A stretch of 22,333 nt of DNA from a virus. The stretch is from positions 1-22,333 of IMG/VR virus record IMGVR_UViG_3300025131_000478; one strand, written 5' to 3'. Numbering within the stretch: position 1 is the first letter of the stretch; every line of letters begins with the position of its first letter. The translations under genes were made by a program, and so were the position numbers. Shown here piece by piece: positions 15,490-22,333 of this stretch. A model generated the notes under the pieces. The model was not told the origin of the DNA. It made no database searches and saw only the letters and a list, made by a program, of their open reading frames with translations.

Positions 15490-15548
15490 AGTAAATGGCG
15501 TTTTCTCAAAATGGCTAATAAGCCCTATTTATAAGGGTTTCAGAGGAA

Positions 15549-15577
15549 TTGACTTTTTAAGTCATTGAAATTACAAA
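15549..15577 (+). promoter_or_regulatory. Candidate sigma70-type promoter for the GNAT-tail fibre block
   Basis: TTGACT at 15549-15554 and TACAAA at 15572-15577, separated by 17 bases, lie 47 bases before the ATG at 15624. A new promoter is expected here because a terminator precedes it. The -35 half also lies in an inverted repeat, TGACTT/AAGTCA at 15550-15555 and 15559-15564, which could be a binding site. The rest of the 15452-15623 intergenic stretch is AT-rich and non-coding; a second weak hairpin (AAGCCCT/AGGGTTT region, about 15529-15548) lies just upstream. Confidence 0.45.
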
Positions 15578-15623
15578 TGAAAAATAAATTGAAATTAAGC
15601 CTTGACATAATTTTGGAGTTTTA

Positions 15624-16043
15624 ATGATAATCACCCAACCCAAGGAAGATATAGCCCACTTTGTATCGGGGATTATAGGCGAAAGACAGCACTTTCCTTT
15701 TGAGAATTATTCCGCTATAGGGCTTATTAAGGATGATGAATTGGTAGCAGGAGTTATCTATAACCACGCCACAGGGTCTAATATTATGGCTCACATCGCA
15801 GCGGTAGAAGGCAAGAAGTGGTTAACGAGAGAATTTTTATTTGCCATGTTTGATTATCCTTTTAATCAACTTGGTGTAAGACGTATTACGGGGCTTGTCC
15901 CTAAGAAGAACACAGTAGCCAGACGTTTTGACACTCATCTAGGCTTTAAGTACGAAGGAAACATGCGTAACGCATTACCTGATGACGATATGATAATTTA
16001 CGGAATGCTGAGAGAGAAATGTAAATGGCTCGACCTGAAATAA
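15624..16043 (+). CDS. GNAT-family N-acetyltransferase
   Basis: A 139-residue protein with the small GNAT fold: an acidic beta strand IGLIKDDELVAGVIYNH at about residues 32-48, the pyrophosphate-binding region in the helix after WLTREFLFAMFDYPF, the strand VRRITGLVPKKN, and the motif B ending ARRFDTHLGFKYEG at about 99-112. It would move an acetyl group from acetyl-CoA to an unknown amine. GNAT proteins of this type are regularly found next to internal virion genes in podoviruses, but their target is not established. GGAG at 15615-15618 precedes ATG 15624 by five bases. The 3' end overlaps the next gene by 19 bases. Confidence 0.85.
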   Translation: MIITQPKEDIAHFVSGIIGERQHFPFENYSAIGLIKDDELVAGVIYNHATGSNIMAHIAAVEGKKWLTREFLFAMFDYPFNQLGVRRITGLVPKKNTVARRFDTHLGFKYEGNMRNALPDDDMIIYGMLREKCKWLDLK

Positions 16044-17701
16044 GCACATTTGAAGACCGATTAAAATCAAAGTTAAACAAGTACGAAAACCATCGCTACT
16101 GTAACTTTAGTAAACCTGATCCGCCCCCTGCTCCTGATTATGCTCGCGCAGCCAAAGCGCAGGGCGCGGCTAATGTAGATACCGCCCGACTTGAGGGCAG
16201 GATGAACAATCCTAATGTTTATACCCCTTGGGGTTCGCAGGAGATTACTTTTGGCGCTCCTAGAGAGTTTGATTCTCAAGCCTATTTAGAAAAATATCCT
16301 GGTGTAGCAGCATTTCAACGTGGGCCTGAAGCGCATTACAATGAATACGGGCGGGATGAGGGGCGAGAGGCATTTTACACTGGTGGGCCAGGAGGCGATC
16401 AGGCTACAATCACCCAATCCCTATCTCCATCCCAACAGAGAATATTCGACCTAGACCAAAACCTTCAAATAGGTTTGTTGGAAGCTGGGCAAAATCAGTT
16501 AAACCAAGTCAGCGGCACTTTCAATACTCCTTGGGATACTTCCGGCGCACCACAAGTTGACGCTTATAACCCAAATCAAGTAGATGATTTAGGTAGACTT
16601 AACTTAGAGGGTATGCAGAATTACGGGCAATATGACCCCTCTCAATTAAGAGACTTTGAACAATATGATCCTAATGCCTTAAATAACGTTAGAGGATTAA
16701 ATCAACAGGGCTTAACTAATGTTGATGATGCTACCGTAGGCGGCGCTGATAGGATAATGGAAGCCATGAGGGAACGCTATCAGCCTGAATTTGATGAACG
16801 TAGAACACTGAAGGAAAACCAACTCTTAACTCAGGGACACGGCAGGGGTGGCGCTGCATGGGAAACGGCTAATAGAGATTTAGGACAACAGGAAAATGAT
16901 TTCAGATTAGCCTCAATGCTACGTGCAGGGCAAGAACAATCAAGGATGCTAGGAGAACAACGTGCCAATAGAGGGCAGGAATTTGGTGAACGTACTCAAA
17001 TGTCTGATTTTGATATAGCGAGACAAAACCAACTTTGGGGGCAGCAAGGTGATGTTGTTAGACAAGCCGCAGCCCAGCGAGGGCAGGAGTTTGGTGAGCA
17101 AGGCGCTAATATTGCCAATCTAAACGCTATCAGAGCGCAACAGTTTGGTGAACGCGCTGGACAGTTCCAATCAGACGCACAGCGGCAAGCAGCCCAAATT
17201 AACCAACAGCAAGCCGCACAACAGGCTACAGGAGCAGATAGGGGACGTTATATACAAGAACAAGCCTATGACCGTAACGTGCCTCTAAACGAAACTAACG
17301 CGCTCAGACAAGGTAATCAGGTACAGCCTTTCAGTTATCAGGGTTATCAGCCTACTAGTGTCCAACCAGCGCCTTTATTTGACGCTACCCTAGCGGGTGG
17401 TAATTTTGCTCAACAGAATTTCCAGACTAAATCACAGCAGTATGGTGACTTTTGGGGTGGCGTGGGGGATTTGGGCATAGCTGCAGCTACCCTCAAAGCG
17501 TCTGATAGACGGGCTAAGGAGAATATCTTACCAGTTAAGAGTATAAACGGGCTAATGTCATATTTGTTTAATTACATTGGCAATGATAACCAATACTTGG
17601 GGTATATGGCTGATGAGGTAAAAGAGATTTATCCAAACGATGTAATAAGTATTAACGGATATGATCATGTTACTAGTCGATTTGCTCCGGTGAGGGTTTA
17701 A
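16025..17701 (+). CDS. Virion protein with minimal S74-type C-terminal chaperone motif
   Basis: A 558-residue Gln-rich protein. Residues about 32-76 (DPPPAPDYARAAKAQGAANV, NVYTPWGSQEITF) match the N-terminus of a podovirus internal/tail protein group. A 30-residue segment precedes it. Residues about 82-118 (YLEKYPGVAAF, HYNEYGRDEGRE) resemble a short module found in repeat proteins. A long helical section has three copies of an R-x-QEFGE or QQFGE element. The end, S493-D-R-R-A-K498 with ENI, followed by GYMADEVKEIYPN, is the intramolecular chaperone/peptidase S74 signature with the Ser-Lys pair five apart. Start ATG 16025 overlaps the GNAT gene. Confidence 0.78.
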   Translation: MARPEISTFEDRLKSKLNKYENHRYCNFSKPDPPPAPDYARAAKAQGAANVDTARLEGRMNNPNVYTPWGSQEITFGAPREFDSQAYLEKYPGVAAFQRGPEAHYNEYGRDEGREAFYTGGPGGDQATITQSLSPSQQRIFDLDQNLQIGLLEAGQNQLNQVSGTFNTPWDTSGAPQVDAYNPNQVDDLGRLNLEGMQNYGQYDPSQLRDFEQYDPNALNNVRGLNQQGLTNVDDATVGGADRIMEAMRERYQPEFDERRTLKENQLLTQGHGRGGAAWETANRDLGQQENDFRLASMLRAGQEQSRMLGEQRANRGQEFGERTQMSDFDIARQNQLWGQQGDVVRQAAAQRGQEFGEQGANIANLNAIRAQQFGERAGQFQSDAQRQAAQINQQQAAQQATGADRGRYIQEQAYDRNVPLNETNALRQGNQVQPFSYQGYQPTSVQPAPLFDATLAGGNFAQQNFQTKSQQYGDFWGGVGDLGIAAATLKASDRRAKENILPVKSINGLMSYLFNYIGNDNQYLGYMADEVKEIYPNDVISINGYDHVTSRFAPVRV

Positions 17702-17702
17702 T

Positions 17703-18908
17703 ATGGCTTACACATCACAAAGAGAGATTGAACGGCAAAAGGCACTTGACGCCAGAAGAAAGGGCGGAAATAGAGGCCCAACTTACACATCACTAAAAGA
17801 GATTGAACGGCAAAAGGCACTTTCACAGCAGTTACGTAATCCAAACAGGAAGTATGCTAGAAACCCACTAGGGGCTATTGCCGCTGGTCTTAATGCTTAT
17901 ACAGCCAAAAGGAAGGGTGAGCAAGTTGCGGATTGGGAAGAGACTAATCGCGGCATTGAGCAAGAGGAATTGAACAATATAATTAAAAGGATCTCCCCTG
18001 GCTACGAAAAAAACCGTTTGCGTGGAATGGTAGATGCTTTGCGTAACGCGCCTAAAGATCAACTTATCATTCCTGGCGAAACAAAAACGCCCAACTACCA
18101 ATCACCATTAGCCCAACAGTTGTGGATTAAGCAGCAGATGGACGAGGCTAAAGCAAATAGGGTGCGAACACCTGAACAGCAAAAACAAGAAATTGAGTTG
18201 AGATCGGCGAGCCGAAACAATTCTGCTCCAGGCAATCCTTATTACGTTGCTGTATATACCAACGAGGGAATTGGAACACTTGATACCAGAACTGGCAATA
18301 TAACCTTCCCACCGGGCAAAGGGGGAGACCCATTAGTCCGCACTACTGATGACCCAGAGACGCAGGGAAACATTGAGAAAGCAAAATTAAAGGCTAAAAC
18401 AGACGAGGCGGCGCGGCTAGCCGCCCCCGAGAATATAAAAGGGTATAACAATATTTTAGAGAATATTACTTGGTTGAACTCGCATAAGAATAATATGAAT
18501 GCTTATTACGGTGCAATGCAGGGGTTGACTCCAACGTTCTTACCAGGAACTACCAATGCTAAGGCAAAGATAGAGCAAATTGTTGCATACCTTTCGATAG
18601 AAAATCGTGAAAAGATGGAGGGGTCTGGTGCTATATCTGATTTTGAAGCTAGAATGCTTGGAAAAGCTGCCACTATTTTAGGTAATGATAGGATTAGTGA
18701 CAAATTAGCAGCAGACGAACTTTTAAAAGTCGAGCGAATACTAACCCAAGCAAAAATAAAAGCGGAAAGTTTGCTGACACCAGAAGAAAGGGCGGAAATA
18801 GAGGCCCAACTTAAACTGTCGGAGGAAAACATGACACCTAAAGCCTCTGAGCAGAATTTACCGAAAAGTAACCTTTCCAATCTGTCAGATGATGAGTTGT
18901 TTGATTAA
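17703..18908 (+). CDS. Ejection/internal virion protein with duplicated N-terminus
   Basis: A 401-residue, strongly polar, helical protein. By place (after the S74-like gene, before the large ejection-type protein and tail fibre) it corresponds to P22 ejection genes 7/20/16. The region IEQIVAYLSIENREKMEGSG, DFEARMLGKAA, ELLKVERIL (about residues 296-352) is a pattern I associate with podovirus DNA-transfer proteins. The N-terminus contains YTSxxEIERQKAL twice with 25-residue spacing, the result of a DNA duplication described separately. No signal peptide or membrane helix. ATG 17703 starts one base after the previous TAA; the stop overlaps the next ATG (TAATG). Confidence 0.7.
   Translation: MAYTSQREIERQKALDARRKGGNRGPTYTSLKEIERQKALSQQLRNPNRKYARNPLGAIAAGLNAYTAKRKGEQVADWEETNRGIEQEELNNIIKRISPGYEKNRLRGMVDALRNAPKDQLIIPGETKTPNYQSPLAQQLWIKQQMDEAKANRVRTPEQQKQEIELRSASRNNSAPGNPYYVAVYTNEGIGTLDTRTGNITFPPGKGGDPLVRTTDDPETQGNIEKAKLKAKTDEAARLAAPENIKGYNNILENITWLNSHKNNMNAYYGAMQGLTPTFLPGTTNAKAKIEQIVAYLSIENREKMEGSGAISDFEARMLGKAATILGNDRISDKLAADELLKVERILTQAKIKAESLLTPEERAEIEAQLKLSEENMTPKASEQNLPKSNLSNLSDDELFD
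17707..17822 (+). repeat. 75-bp-period duplication at the gene's 5' end
   Basis: Bases 17707-17747 and 17782-17822 are 41-bp copies with two mismatches. The 34 bases that separate them (17752-17785 with short overlaps) are an exact copy of 18780-18813 further down the same gene. The 75-bp period keeps the reading frame. Confidence 0.93.
18780..18813 (+). repeat. Second copy of a 34-bp exact repeat, read in another frame
   Basis: Identical to 17752-17785. Here it starts at codon position 1 and encodes PEERAEIEAQL, a normal helix for the C-terminal region; in the N-terminal copy it starts at codon position 2 and encodes ARRKGGNRGPT. The upstream four bases TGAC also match, with one mismatch between. 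Confidence 0.95.
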
Positions 18909-20902
18909 TGTCAGGTAATAAGAAGGAAAAATGGCAAGAGATTGCCAATAGAGGGCTTCAGGATAGATTTGATCCAGAAACTAGGATAAAGTTTGATGAG
19001 GCTGTTAATCGCGGGCTTATCACATTACCAAGTGAAGCACCCCAAGAGGAACCTAACTTTCTCCAACAGATGCCAATCTTCAAACCGGAGTGGCGCAATG
19101 GTTATCAAGTACTGCCAAAAGATGCTCCACCATGGGCGCATAACAACCCTGAATTATGGAATATTGTCAATAATATTAAAAGCAATGTTGAGCCTTGGCT
19201 TTCAACGGGGGCCTTGACTGCTGGGAGTGTTATTGGCGCACCTACTGGCCCACTAGGTGCTGCCGCTGGCGGTGCTTTGGGTTATGGTAGTGTTAAAGCA
19301 TTAGGAGACCAAATGGATGTATGGCTTGGCAATCGACCTGATCCAGGTATGGTTGAGGCTGCAAAAGAAAGCGTGAAGAATGTTGGTGAAGGTGCAATGT
19401 TTGAAATGGGTGGGCAAGCTATAGGCCCAGGAATAAAGACCGTGTGGGATCGTGGTGTGAAACCTATATGGGATTTGACAGGAGGAGCCGTAGTGCGAGG
19501 ACTCAAGAGAGTCTGGGAGCCCTGGGGTAAAGAAGGCTATGATCCGATTGTGGGGAGAATGGCTGTGGAGGCGGCAGGGGATAGAACTCGGGCAGTAATG
19601 AACGCCCTACGAGAGGCTGCAAGAAAAGCAAGAGAGGGTAAGGATTATGTAAAAGGTAGTAAACCAACTGCTGGACAAGCTGCGTCCCCAGCGGGGTCTA
19701 CTGAATTCTCGGCACTAGCCGAGCAAGGCAAAGCATATACGCCAACAATATATACTGACCTTGCAAAAGCCAATGCACGTGCTAGAACAAAAGCCTTACA
19801 AAAGATAGGTGGTACAGCAGATGATCTGGCTGCTGCCATAAGACATAGGGACAAAGTTACTGATCCTATGAGGAAAGCGGCTATTGATGCCGCTAACCGC
19901 ACTGGTGTAAGTAATAAACCGTTATTAGACAATATTAACAAAATAAGGAATGAACCTGGATTAAGGACTATTGATGCTGTTACAAAGACTATGGATGATT
20001 TAGTAAGAAAAATAAAAGACGCTACCAAAAGGCAACTAGATGATGATTTAGGTAAGAAAATAACAGGGCTTTCTAAAAACAAAAATATTAGTGCTGCGGA
20101 ATACAAAAAGCTTTCTAAAAACAATACTATTAACGCAAAAGATTTATATTCCATTAGGAAAGGCATAGGCAAAGACATTAAAAATAACATGAAAATAAAA
20201 GGGGATTTTGATACCGATTTAGCAATTAGTTTGGAGCGTAAATTACAAATAGTTATTGACGATTTAATGGAGCCAGCAAGCGGCGGTATATGGAAAAAAT
20301 ACCTAGTAAAGTATAAAAAATTATCTGACCGTGCCGACAGAATGAAGTTGGGACAGCATTTTGGCAAGAAGCTTAATAAGCCAACGAAAGCCGTTGGCGC
20401 ATCAGAAGCTGCTGCACCACAAAAAGCCGCACCTATAGCTAATGCACTTAGAAATCCAAAAACAGTCCCTAAGGTAACGGGGTTTAACAGAAGTGGACAG
20501 TCATTATCTGAAGTCCTAACCCCCAAACAAATGAAGGCAATTAGTGGTGTGGCTAAGGATTTAACCAGAAAAGAAAACTATGAGGCTCTAGCTAAAGCAG
20601 GACTCAAAAAGGCCGGAATAATATTAGAAGAAATTGAGCCCCCACAACTTATAAATGCCTTATGGCGACCAGTTATGGTAGTGAACGGCTTGCTTAGAAG
20701 GCTATTTGGTAAGACAGAAACAGCTACATTAGTGCGTATTGGGGAACTTATGAAAGATCCAAATTTTATGCTTGATGTAATGAAGCGAGCTAAAGCAAAA
20801 GAAATAGAAGCTATGATAGAAATTGTTACTGCGGTCAACGCTGGCAGAGCAACAACAGCCGTAGTATCCATGGCAGAGCAATCAACACATGCAGAGCAAT
20901 AA
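18908..20902 (+). CDS. Large ejection/DNA-transfer-type internal virion protein
   Basis: A 664-residue basic protein, ATG 18908 overlapping the previous stop (TAATG). The N-terminal part has PPWAHNNPELWNIV, then residues about 97-132 form a Gly/Ala-rich, glycine-zipper-like hydrophobic stretch (TAGSVIGAPTGPLGAAAGG), a feature common in phage proteins that enter membranes during DNA ejection. The middle is Lys/Asp-rich and helical. The C-terminal part (ALWRPVMVVNGLLRRLFG, ETATLVRIGELMKDPNFML, about residues 580-625) resembles C-termini of podovirus large internal proteins. No lysozyme-type catalytic motif was seen. A 293-codon antisense frame inside it is a shadow. Confidence 0.75.
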   Translation: MSGNKKEKWQEIANRGLQDRFDPETRIKFDEAVNRGLITLPSEAPQEEPNFLQQMPIFKPEWRNGYQVLPKDAPPWAHNNPELWNIVNNIKSNVEPWLSTGALTAGSVIGAPTGPLGAAAGGALGYGSVKALGDQMDVWLGNRPDPGMVEAAKESVKNVGEGAMFEMGGQAIGPGIKTVWDRGVKPIWDLTGGAVVRGLKRVWEPWGKEGYDPIVGRMAVEAAGDRTRAVMNALREAARKAREGKDYVKGSKPTAGQAASPAGSTEFSALAEQGKAYTPTIYTDLAKANARARTKALQKIGGTADDLAAAIRHRDKVTDPMRKAAIDAANRTGVSNKPLLDNINKIRNEPGLRTIDAVTKTMDDLVRKIKDATKRQLDDDLGKKITGLSKNKNISAAEYKKLSKNNTINAKDLYSIRKGIGKDIKNNMKIKGDFDTDLAISLERKLQIVIDDLMEPASGGIWKKYLVKYKKLSDRADRMKLGQHFGKKLNKPTKAVGASEAAAPQKAAPIANALRNPKTVPKVTGFNRSGQSLSEVLTPKQMKAISGVAKDLTRKENYEALAKAGLKKAGIILEEIEPPQLINALWRPVMVVNGLLRRLFGKTETATLVRIGELMKDPNFMLDVMKRAKAKEIEAMIEIVTAVNAGRATTAVVSMAEQSTHAEQ

Positions 20903-20907
20903 GCGCC

Positions 20908-20937
20908 GGAGCATCACAAATAGGAGCATCACAAATA
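20908..20937 (+). repeat. 15-bp perfect tandem repeat in the tail fibre leader
   Basis: GGAGCATCACAAATA occurs at 20908-20922 and 20923-20937. Each copy begins with a ribosome-binding-like GGAG. A separate 10-bp direct repeat, GCAGAGCAAT at 20873-20882 and 20891-20900, lies just before it at the end of the ejection gene. Confidence 0.97.
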
Positions 20938-20938
20938 T

Positions 20939-21007
20939 ATGAGGATTAACTATATGAAGTTTAAACATTGCAACACAATAGTAACGGGGAATGCAAGTGG
21001 CGCGTAA
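20939..21007 (+). CDS. Possible leader peptide upstream of the tail fibre
   Basis: An ATG at 20939 (or the in-frame ATG at 20954, with GAGG at 20941-20944) opens a 22- or 17-residue ORF ending at TAA 21005-21007, overlapping the tail fibre GTG at 20997 by 11 bases. The peptide (KFKHCNTIVTGNASGA at its end) resembles nothing known. It may simply couple translation to the fibre gene; it could also be chance. Confidence 0.3.
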   Translation: MRINYMKFKHCNTIVTGNASGA

Positions 21008-22333
21008 CGGCTCAGGCACTTATAACCTCCCCGCTGGCAATCCTGTTGTAACTGGAACAACCATTAGTTCCACTACCCACAACAACACAATGACGGATAT
21101 TGAAACGGCATTAACCGATTCGGTAGATAAGGACGGGCAAACAGTAATAACTGGCGTAATAGACCACAACGGTGAAGAAATCGTCTTAGACGTTGACGGC
21201 GATACGTCTATTACCGCAGATACGGATGACCAAATTGACGTTAAGGTTGGCGGAAGTGATATATATAAAATATTAGCCGCCTCTCTAGGGTTAGCAACAG
21301 ATGACGGGGCTTCATTAGGAATATCAGGTACAGCCTGGAGTGATTTATTCCTAGCAAGTGGTGGGGTGATAAATTGGGATAGCGGCGATATAACCATTAC
21401 TCACTCGGCAAACGATTTAGCGTTTGCTGGCGGGACATTTACATTTACCACACTTGACAGCACATCTTTTAAAGCGGCTGCGAATAATTTTGGTGCGCCA
21501 GCTAACTTCACTAATACTATAGGAACACAATCAGCACCAGATTTTCTATACAACGATTCTACTAAAAAGCTTTACTGCCGGTCGGTTATTATAGCCGAAC
21601 AGAATGATACCTCTGAGATTGCTATAAGGCGGGCTAATGGAACGCTAACCTCCCCAACTGCGGTGTTGACAGGTGAACTTAGCGGCGTCCTTTATTGGCA
21701 ACCCTGGATAGCTACTGACTGGGGGAGCGGTTCACCTAATTACGGCAGAACGGGACAGATACAATCACGATTAACAGAACCAACTCCTACCCGGACGAAC
21801 ACAGGCGGCAACGTAGGAATCGCAGTTACCAAACATGGTAGTGATGTTTTACGGGAACGATTCTGGGTTAATAATGACGGTGATGTTGTTTGTGCTGGAC
21901 AAGCGGGCGATGCGGGTCACGCAGACCTAGAAAGCACCACTACCTCTTACCCTGCGACACACACAATTTATAGTCAGGATGCTGGTGATCATGCTACATG
22001 TGCATGGCGGCACGATGACGACATCTCAGAAGGGTTTGATTGGGACATCACGCAAGCGACTAATATCTTAACCCTTTTAAGGGTGCTTTCTGATGCACGC
22101 ACATCCATATTAACTATAGACGGAAGTGGTATTAATGGTGTGATCGGAGCGACTACTGCTGCTGCTGGGACATTCACGGCTGCCACAATAGATAATATTA
22201 CAATAGACGGTAATACCATTAGTTGTGCAACTGGTTCTAATTTAGAAATAGTGCCGTTTGCAGGTCAGAACATACGACTTGATGGAGCGATAGTTATTGA
22301 TGCGGGAGTAGTAACAGGAGCAACCTCTATTAC
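20997..22333 (+). CDS. Tail fibre protein (3' end beyond the window)
   Basis: Open frame from GTG 20997 to the edge, at least 445 residues. The N-terminus (ARNGSGTYNLPAGNPVVTGT, then TALTDSVDKDGQT at about residues 37-49) is the well-known anchor of podovirus fibres that binds the tail. The rest is rich in Thr, Ala, Gly, Asp, Asn and beta strands (GDTSITADTDDQIDVKVGGS; GATTAAAGTFTAATI near 405-420; LDGAIVIDAG), as in trimeric, beta-structured fibres that recognise the host surface. GGGGA at 20986-20990 is correctly spaced for GTG 20997; an in-frame ATG at 20991 lies too close to it. The receptor-binding tip is not in the window. Confidence 0.9.
   Translation, partial: MARNGSGTYNLPAGNPVVTGTTISSTTHNNTMTDIETALTDSVDKDGQTVITGVIDHNGEEIVLDVDGDTSITADTDDQIDVKVGGSDIYKILAASLGLATDDGASLGISGTAWSDLFLASGGVINWDSGDITITHSANDLAFAGGTFTFTTLDSTSFKAAANNFGAPANFTNTIGTQSAPDFLYNDSTKKLYCRSVIIAEQNDTSEIAIRRANGTLTSPTAVLTGELSGVLYWQPWIATDWGSGSPNYGRTGQIQSRLTEPTPTRTNTGGNVGIAVTKHGSDVLRERFWVNNDGDVVCAGQAGDAGHADLESTTTSYPATHTIYSQDAGDHATCAWRHDDDISEGFDWDITQATNILTLLRVLSDARTSILTIDGSGINGVIGATTAAAGTFTAATIDNITIDGNTISCATGSNLEIVPFAGQNIRLDGAIVIDAGVVTGATSI

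Noticed and set aside
15602-15607. TTGACA as a -35 element for the GNAT gene
   Set aside because: It is a perfect -35 hexamer but only 16 bases before the ATG, so a -10 at normal spacing would fall at or beyond the start codon.
18506-18880. 124-codon minus-strand frame
   Set aside because: Shadow of the 401-aa gene; no ribosome binding site and low-complexity Ser/Ile content.
19645-20526. 293-codon open frame on the minus strand
   Set aside because: It lies fully inside the 664-aa ejection-type gene, has the Leu/Ser/Ala-rich look of an antisense shadow of a Lys/Asp/Ala-rich protein, and there is no terminator or promoter for it.
21020-21397. 125-codon minus-strand frame
   Set aside because: Opposite to the tail fibre gene, whose plus-strand frame is uninterrupted from 20997 to the window end and has a recognisable fibre N-terminus.
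1-22333. CRISPR array, tRNA, insertion sequence, DGR-type repeat or T7-type RNA polymerase
   Set aside because: No regularly spaced repeats, cloverleaf, transposase, reverse transcriptase or single-subunit polymerase was seen. The 34-bp pair differs from a DGR because both copies are identical rather than adenine-mutated.

Overview
The window is a late (virion) gene block of a short-tailed, tailed double-stranded DNA phage. Gene order and protein families follow the P22-type plan: large terminase, portal, scaffold, major capsid protein, head-tail adaptor, P22 gp10-like stabilisation protein, ejection (internal virion) proteins, tail fibre. No integrase, repressor, replication gene, tRNA or host gene is visible. 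Base composition leans AT, starts are preceded by AGGAG-type ribosome binding sites, and gene junctions are very tight (ATGA and TAATG overlaps). The host is probably a Gram-negative bacterium, judged from the ejection-protein/P22-like architecture only; the sequence does not identify it further.

Layout. 1-2729: end of an upstream gene, terminase large subunit, and four small unknown genes. 2726-5633: portal with a long Gln-rich coiled-coil tail, then a small conserved head-module protein. 5703-8389: scaffold, major capsid protein, probable decoration protein. 8390-12262: a five-gene accessory island (DUF115/Maf-like protein, GT8-like glycosyltransferase, sugar C-methyltransferase with zinc-binding N-terminus, GT-B glycosyltransferase, small SAM methyltransferase) inserted between capsid and tail genes; it looks made to build or attach a methylated glycan. 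12311-15197: a virion-associated protein, tail adaptor and gp10-like stabiliser. 15198-15623: a boundary with a bidirectional terminator, one small gene on the minus strand and a candidate promoter restarting plus-strand transcription. 15624-20902: GNAT acetyltransferase, a protein ending in a minimal S74-type chaperone motif, and two ejection-type proteins. 20903-22333: a leader with a 15-bp tandem repeat and a tail fibre gene that runs off the window.

The observations most worth following are: (i) three small hairpins with identical GTGA (GNRA) tetraloops but different, fully compensated stems, upstream of the scaffold, capsid and 203-aa virion genes; (ii) the glycan island; (iii) a 34-bp exact repeat present twice in one ejection gene in two different reading frames, with microhomologies that suggest a template switch; (iv) the isolated minus-strand gene with its own terminator; (v) a probable frameshift just after the terminase gene. 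All functional statements are from reading protein motifs by eye; no database search was run.
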